In this document: positions 17,184-26,628 of the stretch, in pieces
Layout of the letters: each line of letters starts with the position of its first letter
Numbering within the stretch: the stretch's first letter is position 1
NCBI GenBank assembly: GCA_022565395.1
Contig: JAIUMV010000033.1
Span: 1-38,219, forward strand
DNA: 38,219 nucleotides
Reading direction: 5' to 3'
DNA from: Marinobacter sp.
GTDB taxonomy: Bacteria; Pseudomonadota; Gammaproteobacteria; Pseudomonadales; Oleiphilaceae
Translations under genes and position numbers: made by a program
Notes under the pieces: generated by a model
The model's input: only the letters and a program-made list of their open reading frames with translations
What the model was told of the DNA's origin: nothing
Databases searched by the model: none

Positions 17184-17212
17184 ATTCTAGCGGGCCGGGC
17201 CCTGTACGTCAT
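17184..17212 (-). promoter_or_regulatory. fabR promoter with flanking TACGTCAT repeats
   Basis: On the minus strand ATGACG (17207-17212) and TAGAAT (17184-17189) are 17 bases apart. TACGTCAT occurs at 17205-17212, over the -35, and again at 17165-17172, between the promoter and the ATG, a 40-bp spacing. The boxes may be operator half-sites; the binding protein is unknown. Confidence 0.5.
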
Positions 17213-17274
17213 CCACACAGACGAGGGTCGCGCAGGCTGGGATAGATATCACGCTATCCGGCGCGCTAACGCTC

Positions 17275-17303
17275 CTGATTTTGCCGCGCTTTATGTTTAT
17301 AAT
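17275..17303 (+). promoter_or_regulatory. Probable promoter for the fmdB-like/aspS operon
   Basis: TATAAT at 17298-17303 is a perfect -10, 17 bases after a weak -35 (CTGATT, 17275-17280). It would give a leader of about 125 bases before ATG 17437. No gene is seen elsewhere in the 17153-17436 gap. Confidence 0.5.
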
Positions 17304-17436
17304 GTGGCCCTTTTTTCAGAGGCTCCTCGGCCCTTCGGGTAAACGCCCGCAGCGCCACGGCAAGCCCGCTGATATGAGCAAGGCTGGTTTCCTGACCTGG
17401 GGCAGCTGGTGTTGGTTATGTTTTGGGGTAAGAGTT

Positions 17437-17691
17437 ATGCCGATATACGAGTATGTATGCGATAGTTGTGGTTTCGAGAAAGACGTCCTGCAGAAAATGA
17501 GCGACGAGCCGCTCAAAGACTGCCCGGCCTGTCAGGCACCGCAATTCCGGAAGCGCATCTCTGCAGCAGGGTTTCGCCTTGCGGGTGGCGGTTGGTACGA
17601 GACTGATTTCAAAACCGGTACCAAGAAAAACCTGGCTGAAAAGGGCGGTGGAGCCAGCGCCAAGACAACGAGTGATACAGCCGCCGGCTGA
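17437..17691 (+). CDS. FmdB-family zinc-ribbon protein
   Basis: The 84-residue product begins MPIYEYVCDSCG and holds two CxxC pairs (C8/C11 and C29/C32), the FmdB zinc ribbon. The tail is Gly/Ala/Thr-rich and disordered. These small proteins are widespread and often sit just upstream of aspS in gammaproteobacteria, as here (35 bases). The function is unclear; they were first named as putative regulators of formamidase. The same frame is open upstream to 17281, but that part lacks family similarity. Confidence 0.85.
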   Translation: MPIYEYVCDSCGFEKDVLQKMSDEPLKDCPACQAPQFRKRISAAGFRLAGGGWYETDFKTGTKKNLAEKGGGASAKTTSDTAAG

Positions 17692-17726
17692 GCACACAGA
17701 TTCACACTGAACGAACGGGATAGGCT

Positions 17727-19535
17727 ATGCGCAGTCATTATTGCGGGGGAATCAACGAGTCTCATATTGATCAGGAGGTCACCCTGTGCGGGTGGGTTCA
17801 TCGGCGCCGTGACCACGGTGGCGTGATCTTTCTGGACCTGAGGGACCGGGACGGCATTGCCCAGGTCGTCGTTGATCCGGATACCCCGGAGAGCTTCCAG
17901 CTGGCGGAAAAGGTTCGCAGCGAGTTTGTTGTCCGGATTACCGGCCGCGTGCGTCGTCGCCCCGCGGGCACCGAAAACGCCAACATGGCGACCGGCCAGG
18001 TGGAAGTGCTGGGGCGTGAACTGACTATCCTCAATGCTGCTGCAACCCCGCCGTTCCCGCTGGATGAGTATGTCGATGTGGGCGAGGATGTACGCCTGCG
18101 CTACCGCTTCCTGGACCTGCGTCGTCCGGAAATGCTCAATCGTCTGCGGTTTCGTTCCAAGGTCACCAGTTACATTCGCAACTACCTGGACAACAAAGGC
18201 TTTCTGGATGTGGAAACTCCGATCCTGACGCGGGCCACGCCAGAAGGTGCGCGGGATTACCTGGTGCCCAGCCGGACCCACGAAGGCTCTTTCTTTGCCT
18301 TGCCGCAGTCGCCCCAGTTGTTCAAGCAGCTGTTGATGGTGTCCGGGTTCGACCGTTACTACCAGATCGCCAAGTGCTTCCGGGATGAAGACCTGCGTGC
18401 AGACCGTCAGCCGGAGTTCACCCAGATTGATATCGAGGCCTCATTCGTCAATGAAGAGGACCTGATGGGTGTAACGGAAGGCATGGTGCGCGAGCTCTTC
18501 CGTGACCTGCTGCAAGTTGACCTGCCAGCCTTCCCCCGCATGCCTTACGCTGAAGCTATGCAACGCTTCGGCAGTGACAAGCCTGATCTGCGGATTCCGC
18601 TGGAGCTGGTGGATGTGGCAGACCTGGTTGAGGGCGTGGACTTCAAAGTATTCGCCGCGCCTGCCAAGGATCCGAAAGGCCGTGTGGCTGCGCTGCGTCT
18701 GCCCAAGGGCGGTGAGCTGAGCCGCAAACAGATTGATGACTACACCAAGTTTGTAGGCATCTACGGTGCCAAGGGCCTGGCTTACATCAAGGTCAACGAG
18801 CTGGCCAAAGGTGCTGAAGGGCTGCAGTCCCCCATCGTCAAGTTCCTTGGGAATGAAGTGGCTTTGGCCATTATTGAACGTGTGGGCGCGCAAGATGGCG
18901 ATATCGTTTTCTTCGGTGCGGACAAGACCACCGTGGTCAACGAAGCGCTGGGTGCTTTGCGCGTCAAACTGGGGCATGACCTGGATCTGATGACGGCGGC
19001 CTGGGCGCCAATGTGGGTCGTGGACTTCCCCATGTTTGAGGAAACCGACAGTGGCAAGCTGACGGCGATCCACCACCCCTTTACCGCGCCCTCCTGTGGG
19101 CCGGACGAGCTGGCTGCAGCGCCTGAAACGGCCCTGTCCCGCGCCTATGACATGGTGCTGAACGGTACCGAACTGGGCGGCGGCTCCATCCGTATTCATG
19201 ACGGCAACATGCAACAGGCGGTGTTCAATATCCTGGGCATCGATGAAACCGAAGCCCGCGCCAAGTTTGGCTTCCTGCTGGATGCGCTGCGGTTTGGCTG
19301 TCCGCCCCATGGCGGTTTGGCCTTCGGCCTGGATCGTCTGATCATGCTGATGACCGGTGCCAGCTCCATCCGTGACGTGATTGCCTTCCCGAAAACCCAG
19401 AGCGCCACCTGTCTGATGACTCAGGCGCCCGGCACGGTTGAGGAAAAGCAACTGCGGGAGCTGCATATCAAGCTGCGCAAGCCGCCGGTGGCGGCCCCGG
19501 CAGCTGCGGATGCCGAGACACCAAAAGACGCTTGA
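17727..19535 (+). CDS. aspS: Aspartyl-tRNA synthetase, probably non-discriminating
   Basis: The 602-residue product has the OB-fold anticodon domain ([12 protein letters not shown]), class II motif 2 ([21 protein letters not shown] has the FRDEDLR loop), the bacterial GAD insertion (about 290-420) and motif 3 ([12 protein letters not shown]). It charges tRNA-Asp. H30 and G81 match the pair reported as typical of non-discriminating AspRS of Pseudomonas aeruginosa, which also makes Asp-tRNA-Asn; then gatCAB would be needed. That inference rests on two positions. The gene is followed by a perfect hairpin and then ruvC, without yebC. Confidence 0.97.
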   Translation: MRSHYCGGINESHIDQEVTLCGWVHRRRDHGGVIFLDLRDRDGIAQVVVDPDTPESFQLAEKVRSEFVVRITGRVRRRPAGTENANMATGQVEVLGRELTILNAAATPPFPLDEYVDVGEDVRLRYRFLDLRRPEMLNRLRFRSKVTSYIRNYLDNKGFLDVETPILTRATPEGARDYLVPSRTHEGSFFALPQSPQLFKQLLMVSGFDRYYQIAKCFRDEDLRADRQPEFTQIDIEASFVNEEDLMGVTEGMVRELFRDLLQVDLPAFPRMPYAEAMQRFGSDKPDLRIPLELVDVADLVEGVDFKVFAAPAKDPKGRVAALRLPKGGELSRKQIDDYTKFVGIYGAKGLAYIKVNELAKGAEGLQSPIVKFLGNEVALAIIERVGAQDGDIVFFGADKTTVVNEALGALRVKLGHDLDLMTAAWAPMWVVDFPMFEETDSGKLTAIHHPFTAPSCGPDELAAAPETALSRAYDMVLNGTELGGGSIRIHDGNMQQAVFNILGIDETEARAKFGFLLDALRFGCPPHGGLAFGLDRLIMLMTGASSIRDVIAFPKTQSATCLMTQAPGTVEEKQLRELHIKLRKPPVAAPAAADAETPKDA

Positions 19536-19552
19536 TGGCGTCACGTGGCGGG

Positions 19553-19589
19553 GCATGCGGGGTGGCGGTACTTGCGCCACCCCGCATGC
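19553..19589 (+). terminator. Perfect 15-bp hairpin between aspS and ruvC
   Basis: 19553-19567 is the exact reverse complement of 19575-19589, with a 7-base loop (GTACTTG). Eleven of the fifteen pairs are G-C. No T-run follows, so it is not a classical terminator; it may block exonucleases, uncouple aspS from ruvC, or be a scar of a lost yebC. Confidence 0.7.
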
Positions 19590-19664
19590 GTATCGCGCCT
19601 GATCAACTGGGGCTCTTCCTGCGACGCCAGCAGGGCCTTTGTGGCCTGGACCAGCGGAGGCATC

Positions 19665-20189
19665 ATGCCAATTATTCTGGGGGTTGATCCCGGTTCCCGG
19701 ATTACGGGTTACGGTGTTATCCGCACTGAGTCAGGTCGTATTGAATATATCGACAGCGGCTGTATCCGTATGGGTGAGAAGCCCATGGCAGAGCGCCTGC
19801 AAACCATCTTTCAGGGCCTGGCGACACTGATCGCAGAGTACCGGCCTGAGGAATTTGCCATAGAGCAGGTATTCATGGCCCGCAATCCTGATTCCGCCCT
19901 CAAGCTGGGGCAGGCCAGGGGGGTAGCCATAGTGACGGCGGCCAACAGCGGGCTCCCGGTGCATGAGTACTCCGCACGACAGGTCAAGCAAGCGGTGGTT
20001 GGTACGGGTGCTGCGGATAAAAGCCAGGTGCAGCACATGGTGGCTGTCATCCTGCGTCTTGATCGCAAGCCTCAGGCGGACGCCGCAGATGCCCTGGCCA
20101 TTGCTCTCTGTCACGCCCATATGAGTCAAAGTGTGCAGCGCCTCACCGCCCAGGGCCGGGTGCGGGGCGGCCGGGTACGCAGCACCTGA
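19665..20189 (+). CDS. ruvC: Holliday junction resolvase RuvC
   Basis: The 174-residue product has the four acidic catalytic residues D8 (GVDPGS), E67 (FAIEQVF), D139 and D142 (ADAADALA), one ahead of E. coli numbering. It cuts Holliday junctions as a dimer together with RuvAB. GGAGG ends five bases before ATG 19665, which fixes the start; the upstream open frame belongs to the intergenic hairpin. ruvA begins 25 bases after the stop. Confidence 0.97.
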   Translation: MPIILGVDPGSRITGYGVIRTESGRIEYIDSGCIRMGEKPMAERLQTIFQGLATLIAEYRPEEFAIEQVFMARNPDSALKLGQARGVAIVTAANSGLPVHEYSARQVKQAVVGTGAADKSQVQHMVAVILRLDRKPQADAADALAIALCHAHMSQSVQRLTAQGRVRGGRVRST

Positions 20190-20214
20190 ACTACAACAAT
20201 CAAGGGACAGCCCA

Positions 20215-20841
20215 GTGATCGGACACATCCGTGGCGTACTATTGAACAAAACACCTGGCCAGGCGCTGATTGAATGCCACGGCCTGGGGTATGAGGTGGA
20301 TATTCCCTACACCACCTTCTTCCACCTGCCGGACATCGGGCAGGATGTCGCACTCCATACCCACTTCGCGGTTCGCGAAGACCATCAAAGCCTCTTTGGC
20401 TTCGCCCATACCCTGGACCGGGACCTGTTTCGCCTGCTGATCAAGGTCAATGGCGTGGGGCCGAAGCTGGCTATTGGCATTTTGTCCGGCCTGGAGGCCG
20501 AGCAGTTTATCCGCTGCGTTGAGGTAAAAGACCTGAACGCCCTGGTCAAACTGCCAGGGGTGGGTAAGAAGACGGCTGAGCGCCTGCTGATTGAAATGGC
20601 GGATCGCATCAAGCAACTGGAGTCAGGCTTTCAGTTACGGCCTGCGTCCCCGTCCGTATCAGGCAGCGGCACCACGGCGGCGCTCTATGATCCCGCGGAA
20701 GAGGCTGAAGCGGCGCTTATCGCACTCGGCTACAAGCCGCAGGAGGCCAGCAAGGCCATTGCCAAGGTGGCAGAGCAGGGCATGTCACGCGAGGACATCA
20801 TCCGGCTGGCCCTCAGGAATATGATTCCGACGCAAGCTTAG
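20215..20841 (+). CDS. ruvA: Holliday junction helicase subunit RuvA
   Basis: The 208-residue product starts at GTG 20215 with IGHIRGVLL, matching the family start; AAGGGA lies about 8 bases upstream. Domain I is the OB fold (1-63), domain II has two helix-hairpin-helix motifs (VNGVGPKLAIGIL and LPGVGKKTAERLL), and domain III (about 155-208), after a Ser/Gly/Thr-rich linker, binds RuvB. The tetramer holds the four-way junction. Confidence 0.97.
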   Translation: MIGHIRGVLLNKTPGQALIECHGLGYEVDIPYTTFFHLPDIGQDVALHTHFAVREDHQSLFGFAHTLDRDLFRLLIKVNGVGPKLAIGILSGLEAEQFIRCVEVKDLNALVKLPGVGKKTAERLLIEMADRIKQLESGFQLRPASPSVSGSGTTAALYDPAEEAEAALIALGYKPQEASKAIAKVAEQGMSREDIIRLALRNMIPTQA

Positions 20842-21009
20842 TTGCCTGGGACGGGTCAGTTGTCACGGCTGCGTCTTTCCGATATTCCATAGGCAGGTTG
20901 TGTCTCGTGCACTGAAAACGTGCCTGAAACCCTTCTGCAACCTGTCTCCCGCGTAATATGAAAGCATCTGGGCGCCAAGTACAATGTTGCCAAACCAATG
21001 GGAAGCCCC

Positions 21010-22035
21010 ATGATTGAATCTGACCGCCTGATTTCGTCCGCTACCGGAGATTACGAAGAGGTCCAGGACAGGGCCATTCGTCCCTCACTGTTGAAAGACT
21101 ACGTGGGGCAGCCCGCTGTTCGTGAACAGATGGACATCTTCATCGCCGCCGCCCGCAAGCGGGATGAGGCCCTTGATCACGTTCTGATCTTCGGTCCGCC
21201 CGGCCTGGGTAAGACCACGCTGGCCAACATCATTGCCAATGAAATGGGGGTGGCCATCAAGACCACCTCCGGCCCAGTATTGGAAAAAGCCGGTGATCTG
21301 GCCGCCATGCTGACCAACCTTGAAGCCGGTGACGTGCTGTTTATCGATGAGATTCATCGGCTCAGTGCGGCGGTGGAGGAAGTGCTCTACCCGGCCATGG
21401 AAGACTACCAGCTCGATATTATGATCGGAGAGGGGCCTGCGGCACGCTCCATCAAGCTGGACTTGCCGCCCTTCACGCTGGTGGGGGCAACCACCCGGGC
21501 AGGCTTGCTGACTTCGCCGTTGCGGGACCGCTTTGGCATTGTGCAGCGCCTGGAGTTCTATAACACCGAGGATCTAACCCATATCGTTCTGCGCTCCGGT
21601 GGTCTGCTGGGAGTGAAGGTTGATCAGGGCGGTGCCCATGAAATTGCACGGCGTTCCCGGGGCACGCCGCGGATCGCCAACCGCCTGCTGCGGCGGGTGC
21701 GGGATTATGCAGAGGTTCGCGCAAACGGTGAAATTACCGCAGACGTCGCGGATCAGGCGCTGAACATGCTTAAAGTGGACAATCAGGGTTTCGACCACAT
21801 GGACCGTCGCCTGCTGCTGGCCATGATCGAGAAGTTTGACGGTGGTCCGGTGGGGGTTGAAAGTCTGTCTGCGGCTATTGGTGAAGAGCGTGGCACCATC
21901 GAGGACGTACTTGAGCCCTTTTTGATTCAGCAGGGTTACATGGTTCGCACGCCCCGCGGGCGAATGGTCACCTCCAGTGCCTATCTGCACTTCGGCTTTA
22001 CCCCCGGCAGTGATCCGGAGGCCCGTGGTGACTGA
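21010..22035 (+). CDS. ruvB: Holliday junction helicase ATPase RuvB
   Basis: The 341-residue product is an AAA+ motor: Walker [10 protein letters not shown], Walker [10 protein letters not shown], sensor 1 VGATTRAG, arginine-finger region LRDRFG, and C-terminal winged helix ending [13 protein letters not shown]. The start MIESDRLIS at 21010 fits the family; an in-frame ATG at 20998 is possible. A 168-bp gap separates it from ruvA, wider than usual, and may hold its own promoter. Its end overlaps the ybgC start by 8 bases. Confidence 0.97.
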   Translation: MIESDRLISSATGDYEEVQDRAIRPSLLKDYVGQPAVREQMDIFIAAARKRDEALDHVLIFGPPGLGKTTLANIIANEMGVAIKTTSGPVLEKAGDLAAMLTNLEAGDVLFIDEIHRLSAAVEEVLYPAMEDYQLDIMIGEGPAARSIKLDLPPFTLVGATTRAGLLTSPLRDRFGIVQRLEFYNTEDLTHIVLRSGGLLGVKVDQGGAHEIARRSRGTPRIANRLLRRVRDYAEVRANGEITADVADQALNMLKVDNQGFDHMDRRLLLAMIEKFDGGPVGVESLSAAIGEERGTIEDVLEPFLIQQGYMVRTPRGRMVTSSAYLHFGFTPGSDPEARGD

Positions 22036-22471
22036 CTTTGTCTGGCAGCCGGAAGAGCGGGCGGGTGTGTTTCATCTGCCTGTCAGGGTTTACCTGGAGG
22101 ATACGGATGCGGGGGGTATTGTTTACCACGCCCGCTACCTGCACTTCATGGAGCGAGCCCGTACTGAGTGGGTGCGATTTCACGGCATCGCGCTGCGGGC
22201 CGGGCTGGATGACAACATCAGCTATGTGGTGCAGAAACTGGCAGTTCACTACCGGCAGCCGGCCAGGCTGGATGACAACCTCTGGGCCACTGCTTCACTG
22301 GTGGCATCCGGCCGGGTCTGGATGGAGTTTGAGCAGCAGGTGATCCGCCAGCAGGATCAGCAGTTGCTGGCGAGTGCCAGCGTACGGGTTGCCTGTGTCA
22401 GTCTGGATACCGGCAAACCCAGAGCACTGCCAGATAATTTGAAGTCACTGGTCAAACGCCAGTCAGAGTAA
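22028..22471 (+). CDS. ybgC: Tol-Pal-associated acyl-CoA thioesterase YbgC
   Basis: The 147-residue product is a single hotdog domain with [26 protein letters not shown]27 corresponds to the catalytic Asp18 of E. coli YbgC. It hydrolyses short acyl-CoA or acyl-ACP thioesters and is tied to phospholipid metabolism at the inner membrane. GTG 22028 is preferred over GTG 22025 because GGAGG (22017-22021) is then six bases away. It overlaps ruvB and leads the tol cluster, the standard arrangement. Confidence 0.93.
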   Translation: MTDFVWQPEERAGVFHLPVRVYLEDTDAGGIVYHARYLHFMERARTEWVRFHGIALRAGLDDNISYVVQKLAVHYRQPARLDDNLWATASLVASGRVWMEFEQQVIRQQDQQLLASASVRVACVSLDTGKPRALPDNLKSLVKRQSE

Positions 22472-22518
22472 TGTAGCAACCGCGCCGACAGTGCGCTGGT
22501 GCATAACGTCAGGAGCGA

Positions 22519-23214
22519 GTGAACGTGCAATCTGAATTGTCTGTATGGTACCTCATTGCAAGTGCAGGCCCCGTGGTGCAGTTGGTGATGCTGTCCCTGG
22601 TGATGGCGTCGGTTGCCTCCTGGGCATTGATTGTGCAGCGTATCAAGCTTTATAGGCAGGCGCGTGCCGCTCAGCAAAGTTTTGAGGAGCAGTTCTGGTC
22701 AGGCATGGACCTTGGCAAGCTCTACCGCGACGTATCCGGTAATCCGACACCGAATTCTGGTATGGAGTCAGTGTTCCGCGCCGGTTTCAAGGAGTTTTCC
22801 CGCCTGCGCCAGCAGAGCCAGGACGGCGACGCGGTCATGGATGGTACCCAGCGAGCCATGCGGGTGGCCTTGTCCCGGGAGCAGGAGCGGCTTGAGGCGC
22901 AATTGCCGTTTCTGGCCACCGTGGGCTCCACCAGCCCCTACGTTGGTCTGTTCGGCACCGTCTGGGGCATCATGAACTCGTTTCTGGGCCTGGCTCAGGT
23001 GCAGCAGGCCACGTTGGCAACAGTAGCGCCGGGGATTGCTGAGGCGCTCATCGCTACCGCCATGGGGCTGTTTGCGGCTATCCCGGCGGTTATTGCCTAC
23101 AACCGCTTTGCTGCCATGTCGGATGCACTGCTGAAAAACTACGAGACGTTTGCGGAAGAGTTCTCCAGCATTCTGCATCGTCGCGTTCACAGCAGCGAGA
23201 AATCAGCGGCCTGA
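22519..23214 (+). CDS. tolQ: Tol-Pal complex proton-channel protein TolQ
   Basis: The 231-residue product has three membrane helices: the first near 15-38 (VVQLVMLSLVMASVASWALI), then a cytoplasmic loop, and the ExbB/MotA-type pair near 130-155 (TSPYVGLFGTVWGIM) and 165-190 (GIAEALIATAMGLFAAIPAV). With TolR it turns proton flow into motion of TolA during cell constriction. The start is GTG 22519 (3 bases after AGGAG) or GTG 22525 (9 bases); I cannot decide. Confidence 0.96.
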   Translation: MNVQSELSVWYLIASAGPVVQLVMLSLVMASVASWALIVQRIKLYRQARAAQQSFEEQFWSGMDLGKLYRDVSGNPTPNSGMESVFRAGFKEFSRLRQQSQDGDAVMDGTQRAMRVALSREQERLEAQLPFLATVGSTSPYVGLFGTVWGIMNSFLGLAQVQQATLATVAPGIAEALIATAMGLFAAIPAVIAYNRFAAMSDALLKNYETFAEEFSSILHRRVHSSEKSAA

Positions 23215-23227
23215 CGGGAGAGTGTTC

Positions 23228-23668
23228 ATGCGCACATCAGGGTTCAGTAACCGCGAACGCAAAAAACCCATGTCAGAGATGAATGTGGTTCCGTACATCG
23301 ACGTCATGCTGGTGCTGCTGATTATCTTCATGGTTACGGCGCCCATGCTTACCCAAGGGGTACGTGTGGATCTGCCTCAGACCACTGCCGATACCATTCA
23401 GGCGGACAAAGAAGCACAGTCCATTATCGTATCTGTGGATGCCAATGGCGCCTATTTCCTGGAAGTGGGTGACCGGGGTGGCGACCCCATGGGCTTGCGC
23501 GAACTGGGCGAGCAGGTTGGCAAGTTGCTGGCGGAGCGGCCTCAGAATGAAGTGTTGGTCAGGGGTGATCGCAACGTTGATTACGGTACAGTGGTGACCC
23601 TGATGGCGGTGCTGCAATCATCCGGTGCTACCAGCATTGGCCTGATCACTGAGGACCCGGGGACCTGA
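23228..23668 (+). CDS. tolR: Tol-Pal complex protein TolR
   Basis: The 146-residue product has a short cytoplasmic N-terminus, one membrane helix containing the proton-carrying D25 (VVPYIDVMLVLLIIFMV), and a periplasmic domain (about 60-140) of the ExbD/TolR type. ATG 23228 is the family start and follows GGGAG; the frame stays open back into tolQ. The stop is five bases before tolA. Confidence 0.96.
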   Translation: MRTSGFSNRERKKPMSEMNVVPYIDVMLVLLIIFMVTAPMLTQGVRVDLPQTTADTIQADKEAQSIIVSVDANGAYFLEVGDRGGDPMGLRELGEQVGKLLAERPQNEVLVRGDRNVDYGTVVTLMAVLQSSGATSIGLITEDPGT

Positions 23669-23673
23669 GCGCC

Positions 23674-24666
23674 GTGAATGATAACACGCGTGACACGCCG
23701 CCAAAGCAGCCAGAGGACTGGCGTCAGCCGGTACTTATTTCCCTCGGTTTGCATGGCCTGATTGTTGTCGTCGCTCTGTTGGGGTTGGCGCTGGGGCCCA
23801 GTTTGCCTGAGCCTGAGCCGCGCTCCATTGCTGCACGGCTTGTGGTGCAACAACCACAACCTGAGCCAGAGCCTGTCGCTGTGGCGCCAGCGCCCGAACC
23901 ACAACCTGATCCGGCCATTGAACAACGGCGCAGGGACGAGGAAGCGCGTCGCCAGCGCGAGGCGGAGCAGCGCCGTCAACAGGAGGCAGAGCGCCAGCGC
24001 CAGCAGCAGGAGCAGCAACGTCGCGAAGCGGAAGAGACACGCCGCCGGCAAGAGGCTCAGCGAGCAGAAGAGGCTAGGCGCCGGGCCGAGGCCGAAGCGC
24101 AGGAGCGCGCCCGTCGGCAGGCGGAGGAAGAGCGCAAGCGTCAGGAGGAAGCGCGGCAGCGTGCGGAGCAGGAACGCCGCCAACGGGAAGCGGAAGAGCG
24201 CCGTCGGCAGGAGCAGGAAGCACGGGCCAGGGAAGAAGCCGCCCAGCGCAGGGCCGAGCAGGAGCGTCTGTTGCGGGAGCAGGCCCTGGCACAGCAAGCT
24301 CAGGAGGCAGAGGCCCAGCGCCGTCAGCAGGAGCAGGCGGCCGCCGCAGCAAGAGCCCGTGAGGCCCAGATGGCCAGTGACCGGGAGCGCTTTGGTGCGC
24401 TGATTCAGGAGCGTCTGCGTAATGCCTGGTACATACCGCCAGCGGCGACCAACCAGATGCGGGCAGTGGTACAGATCAGCCTGCTGCCTACTGGCGAATT
24501 GCAGTCTGTGCGGCTGGTGAGCGGCAGTGGCAACACCGCATTTGATAATTCAGCCATCAGTGCGGTACGCGGCGTTCAGCGGTTCCCGGTGCCCTCGGAT
24601 CGGGATACATTTGAGCGATACTTTCGCCAGTTTACGATTGAATTCAATCCGGAACGGATGAGATAG
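23674..24666 (+). CDS. tolA: Tol-Pal complex trans-periplasmic protein TolA
   Basis: The 330-residue product has a single inner-membrane helix (about 23-43), a Pro-rich linker (PEPEPVAVAPAPEPQPDP), a long charged coiled coil of Glu/Arg/Gln/Ala repeats (about 82-225), and a globular C-terminal TonB-like domain (about 226-330, with RNAWYIPPAA). It spans the periplasm to contact TolB and Pal. GTG 23674 is the start. The low-complexity middle creates long spurious frames on both strands. Confidence 0.95.
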   Translation: MNDNTRDTPPKQPEDWRQPVLISLGLHGLIVVVALLGLALGPSLPEPEPRSIAARLVVQQPQPEPEPVAVAPAPEPQPDPAIEQRRRDEEARRQREAEQRRQQEAERQRQQQEQQRREAEETRRRQEAQRAEEARRRAEAEAQERARRQAEEERKRQEEARQRAEQERRQREAEERRRQEQEARAREEAAQRRAEQERLLREQALAQQAQEAEAQRRQQEQAAAAARAREAQMASDRERFGALIQERLRNAWYIPPAATNQMRAVVQISLLPTGELQSVRLVSGSGNTAFDNSAISAVRGVQRFPVPSDRDTFERYFRQFTIEFNPERMR

Positions 24667-24669
24667 ACC

Positions 24670-25992
24670 ATGCTGTCAATAAAAGGCCATAACAGGGTAA
24701 GCCTCTATACACTGGTGTTGCTGGTACTGTGCATCGGCTTGCTGGCTGCCCCACAGGCGCGCGGGGAGTTGCTGATTCGGATCACCGAAGGCGTGGAGTC
24801 GGCAATTCCAATTGCCGTCGTGCCCTTCAAGGAGACCGGACAATTTGGTCCGGATGAGAATGTCAGCAATATTCTCCGTGACAACCTGCAGATGAGCGGC
24901 GAATTTAACCCCTTGCGTCCAGCCAACATGCTTAGCTTGCCATCCCGTGGCGAAGAGGTCTTTTACCGTGACTGGCGCATGCTCGGGCAGCAGTATCTGG
25001 TGGTCGGCGAGGCCGTGCGGCAAGGGGATCAGGTACAGGTGCGCTACGAGGTGTTCACCGTCAACGGTGAGCGTCGCATTCTCGGCGAAACGGCCACGGC
25101 GCCCATCACTAACATTCGCGGCCTGGCGCACCATATCAGTGATAAGGTGTACGAAGCGATCACCGGTGTCCGCGGTGCCTTTTCCACCCGGCTGGCTTAT
25201 ATCACTGTGAACCTTGAGGACAATCGCCGTATTTACCGCCTGCACGTCAGCGATATGGATGGGCGTCGCTCACGGGTCCGCCTGGAAAGCAACGAGCCGG
25301 TGCTGTCTCCCAGCTGGTCGCCGGATGGCCGCAGTCTCGCCTACGTGTCATTTGAAAGTGGTAAACCCGCCATCTACACCCATGAGCTGGCCACCGGTCA
25401 GCGTGTCAAGGTAGCGGATTTTCCGGGTCTGAACTCGGCGCCAGCCTGGTCGCCGGACGGACGTTACCTGCTGTTGACGCTGTCAAAAGATGGTAACCCG
25501 GAGATCTACCGCCTTGATCTGCAAACCCGGGCGCTGCGGCGTCTCACTAACCATGCGGCCATCGACACCGAGGCGGACTGGGATAGCCGTGGCCGTGGCT
25601 TTGTATTTACCTCAGACCGCTCCGGCGGCCCGCAGGTTTACCTGATGGAGAGTCTTGACGCTACCGCCAAACGGCTGACCTTTGGCAGTCGTTACAATGC
25701 CCGGCCCCGTTTCAGCCCCGACGGCAAGTATGTGTTTTACGTTCATCAGCGGGAAGGCGCTTTCCATATCGCCCGCCTGCACATTGAATCCGGGGAGGAG
25801 ACTGTTCTGACCCGTACCCGACTGGATGAGTCGCCCAGCGTATCCCCCAATGGCCGGATGCTTATCTACGCCACGCGGGAGGGTGAAAATAGCGTGCTCA
25901 CGGTAATTTCTGTCAACGGAGGTGCCCAGTATTCATTGCCTGCCCGTCGTGGCGATGTGCGTGATCCGGCCTGGTCACCGTTTATCAATTAA
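24670..25992 (+). CDS. tolB: Tol-Pal periplasmic beta-propeller TolB
   Basis: The 440-residue product has a signal peptide (to about residue 32), an N-terminal alpha/beta domain, and a C-terminal beta-propeller with repeats such as SWSPDGRSLAYVS, AWSPDGRYLLLT, RFSPDGKYVFYV and SPNGRMLIYA. It binds Pal and is released by TolA. It starts three bases after the tolA stop. pal follows 35 bases after the stop. Confidence 0.97.
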   Translation: MLSIKGHNRVSLYTLVLLVLCIGLLAAPQARGELLIRITEGVESAIPIAVVPFKETGQFGPDENVSNILRDNLQMSGEFNPLRPANMLSLPSRGEEVFYRDWRMLGQQYLVVGEAVRQGDQVQVRYEVFTVNGERRILGETATAPITNIRGLAHHISDKVYEAITGVRGAFSTRLAYITVNLEDNRRIYRLHVSDMDGRRSRVRLESNEPVLSPSWSPDGRSLAYVSFESGKPAIYTHELATGQRVKVADFPGLNSAPAWSPDGRYLLLTLSKDGNPEIYRLDLQTRALRRLTNHAAIDTEADWDSRGRGFVFTSDRSGGPQVYLMESLDATAKRLTFGSRYNARPRFSPDGKYVFYVHQREGAFHIARLHIESGEETVLTRTRLDESPSVSPNGRMLIYATREGENSVLTVISVNGGAQYSLPARRGDVRDPAWSPFIN

Positions 25993-26027
25993 CAATCACT
26001 TGAATAATGACTGAAAGGAAGAGAACC

Positions 26028-26603
26028 ATGTTCATGAATATGCAGAGCAAAGCGGTTGCCATGTTGTTCGCTGTCGGCCTGGTTGCAGGTTGTAGCACGA
26101 CCGGTGATATGGAAGAGGGTGATGCCTGGGGTAACGGTATCCCGATGGATGAGCAGGCGGGTAGCAGCGTGTTTGCGGATGGTTATGATGACGGCATCTC
26201 CACCCAGGCGATGACTGAAGAGGAGCGTCGTCGTCTGGAAGCTCAGGCCGCTGAGACCGGTGAGGCCGCTCTGCGTCGTATTACGGTGTTCTACTTCGAC
26301 TTTGATGCTTCTGAGATCAAGCGTGAAGCCCAGGACGCCCTGATTGCCCATGCTGCATTCCTGCGTGCCAACCCCAACCGTCGTGTTCGTCTCGAAGGCC
26401 ACACCGATGAGCGTGGCACCAAGGAATACAATATGGCACTGGGCGAGCGTCGTGCCAACTCGGTGCAGCGCTTCCTGGTGGTAAACGGTGCATCACGTAA
26501 CCAGATTGAAGTGGTAAGCTACGGCGAGGAAAAGCCAGCGGCAATGGGGCAGGGCGAAGCTGCCTGGGCTCAGAACCGCCGTGTAGAGCTGATCTACCGT
26601 TAA
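26028..26603 (+). CDS. pal: Peptidoglycan-associated lipoprotein Pal
   Basis: The 191-residue product has a lipobox VAGC with the lipidated C22, an acidic linker, and an OmpA-like peptidoglycan-binding domain (about 80-190: YFDFDASEI, EGHTDERGTKEYNMALGERR). It anchors the outer membrane to the wall. ATG 26028 is chosen because AAGGAAGAG lies just upstream; ATG 26007 would spoil the signal peptide. The Ser after Cys fits outer-membrane sorting. Confidence 0.97.
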   Translation: MFMNMQSKAVAMLFAVGLVAGCSTTGDMEEGDAWGNGIPMDEQAGSSVFADGYDDGISTQAMTEEERRRLEAQAAETGEAALRRITVFYFDFDASEIKREAQDALIAHAAFLRANPNRRVRLEGHTDERGTKEYNMALGERRANSVQRFLVVNGASRNQIEVVSYGEEKPAAMGQGEAAWAQNRRVELIYR

Positions 26604-26628
26604 CTCATTCTTGCAAAGCGGGGTAACC

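Noticed and set aside
23762-24403. Long open frames overlapping tolA
   Set aside because: They arise from the low-complexity Arg/Glu/Gln/Ala repeats of the coiled coil read in other frames.
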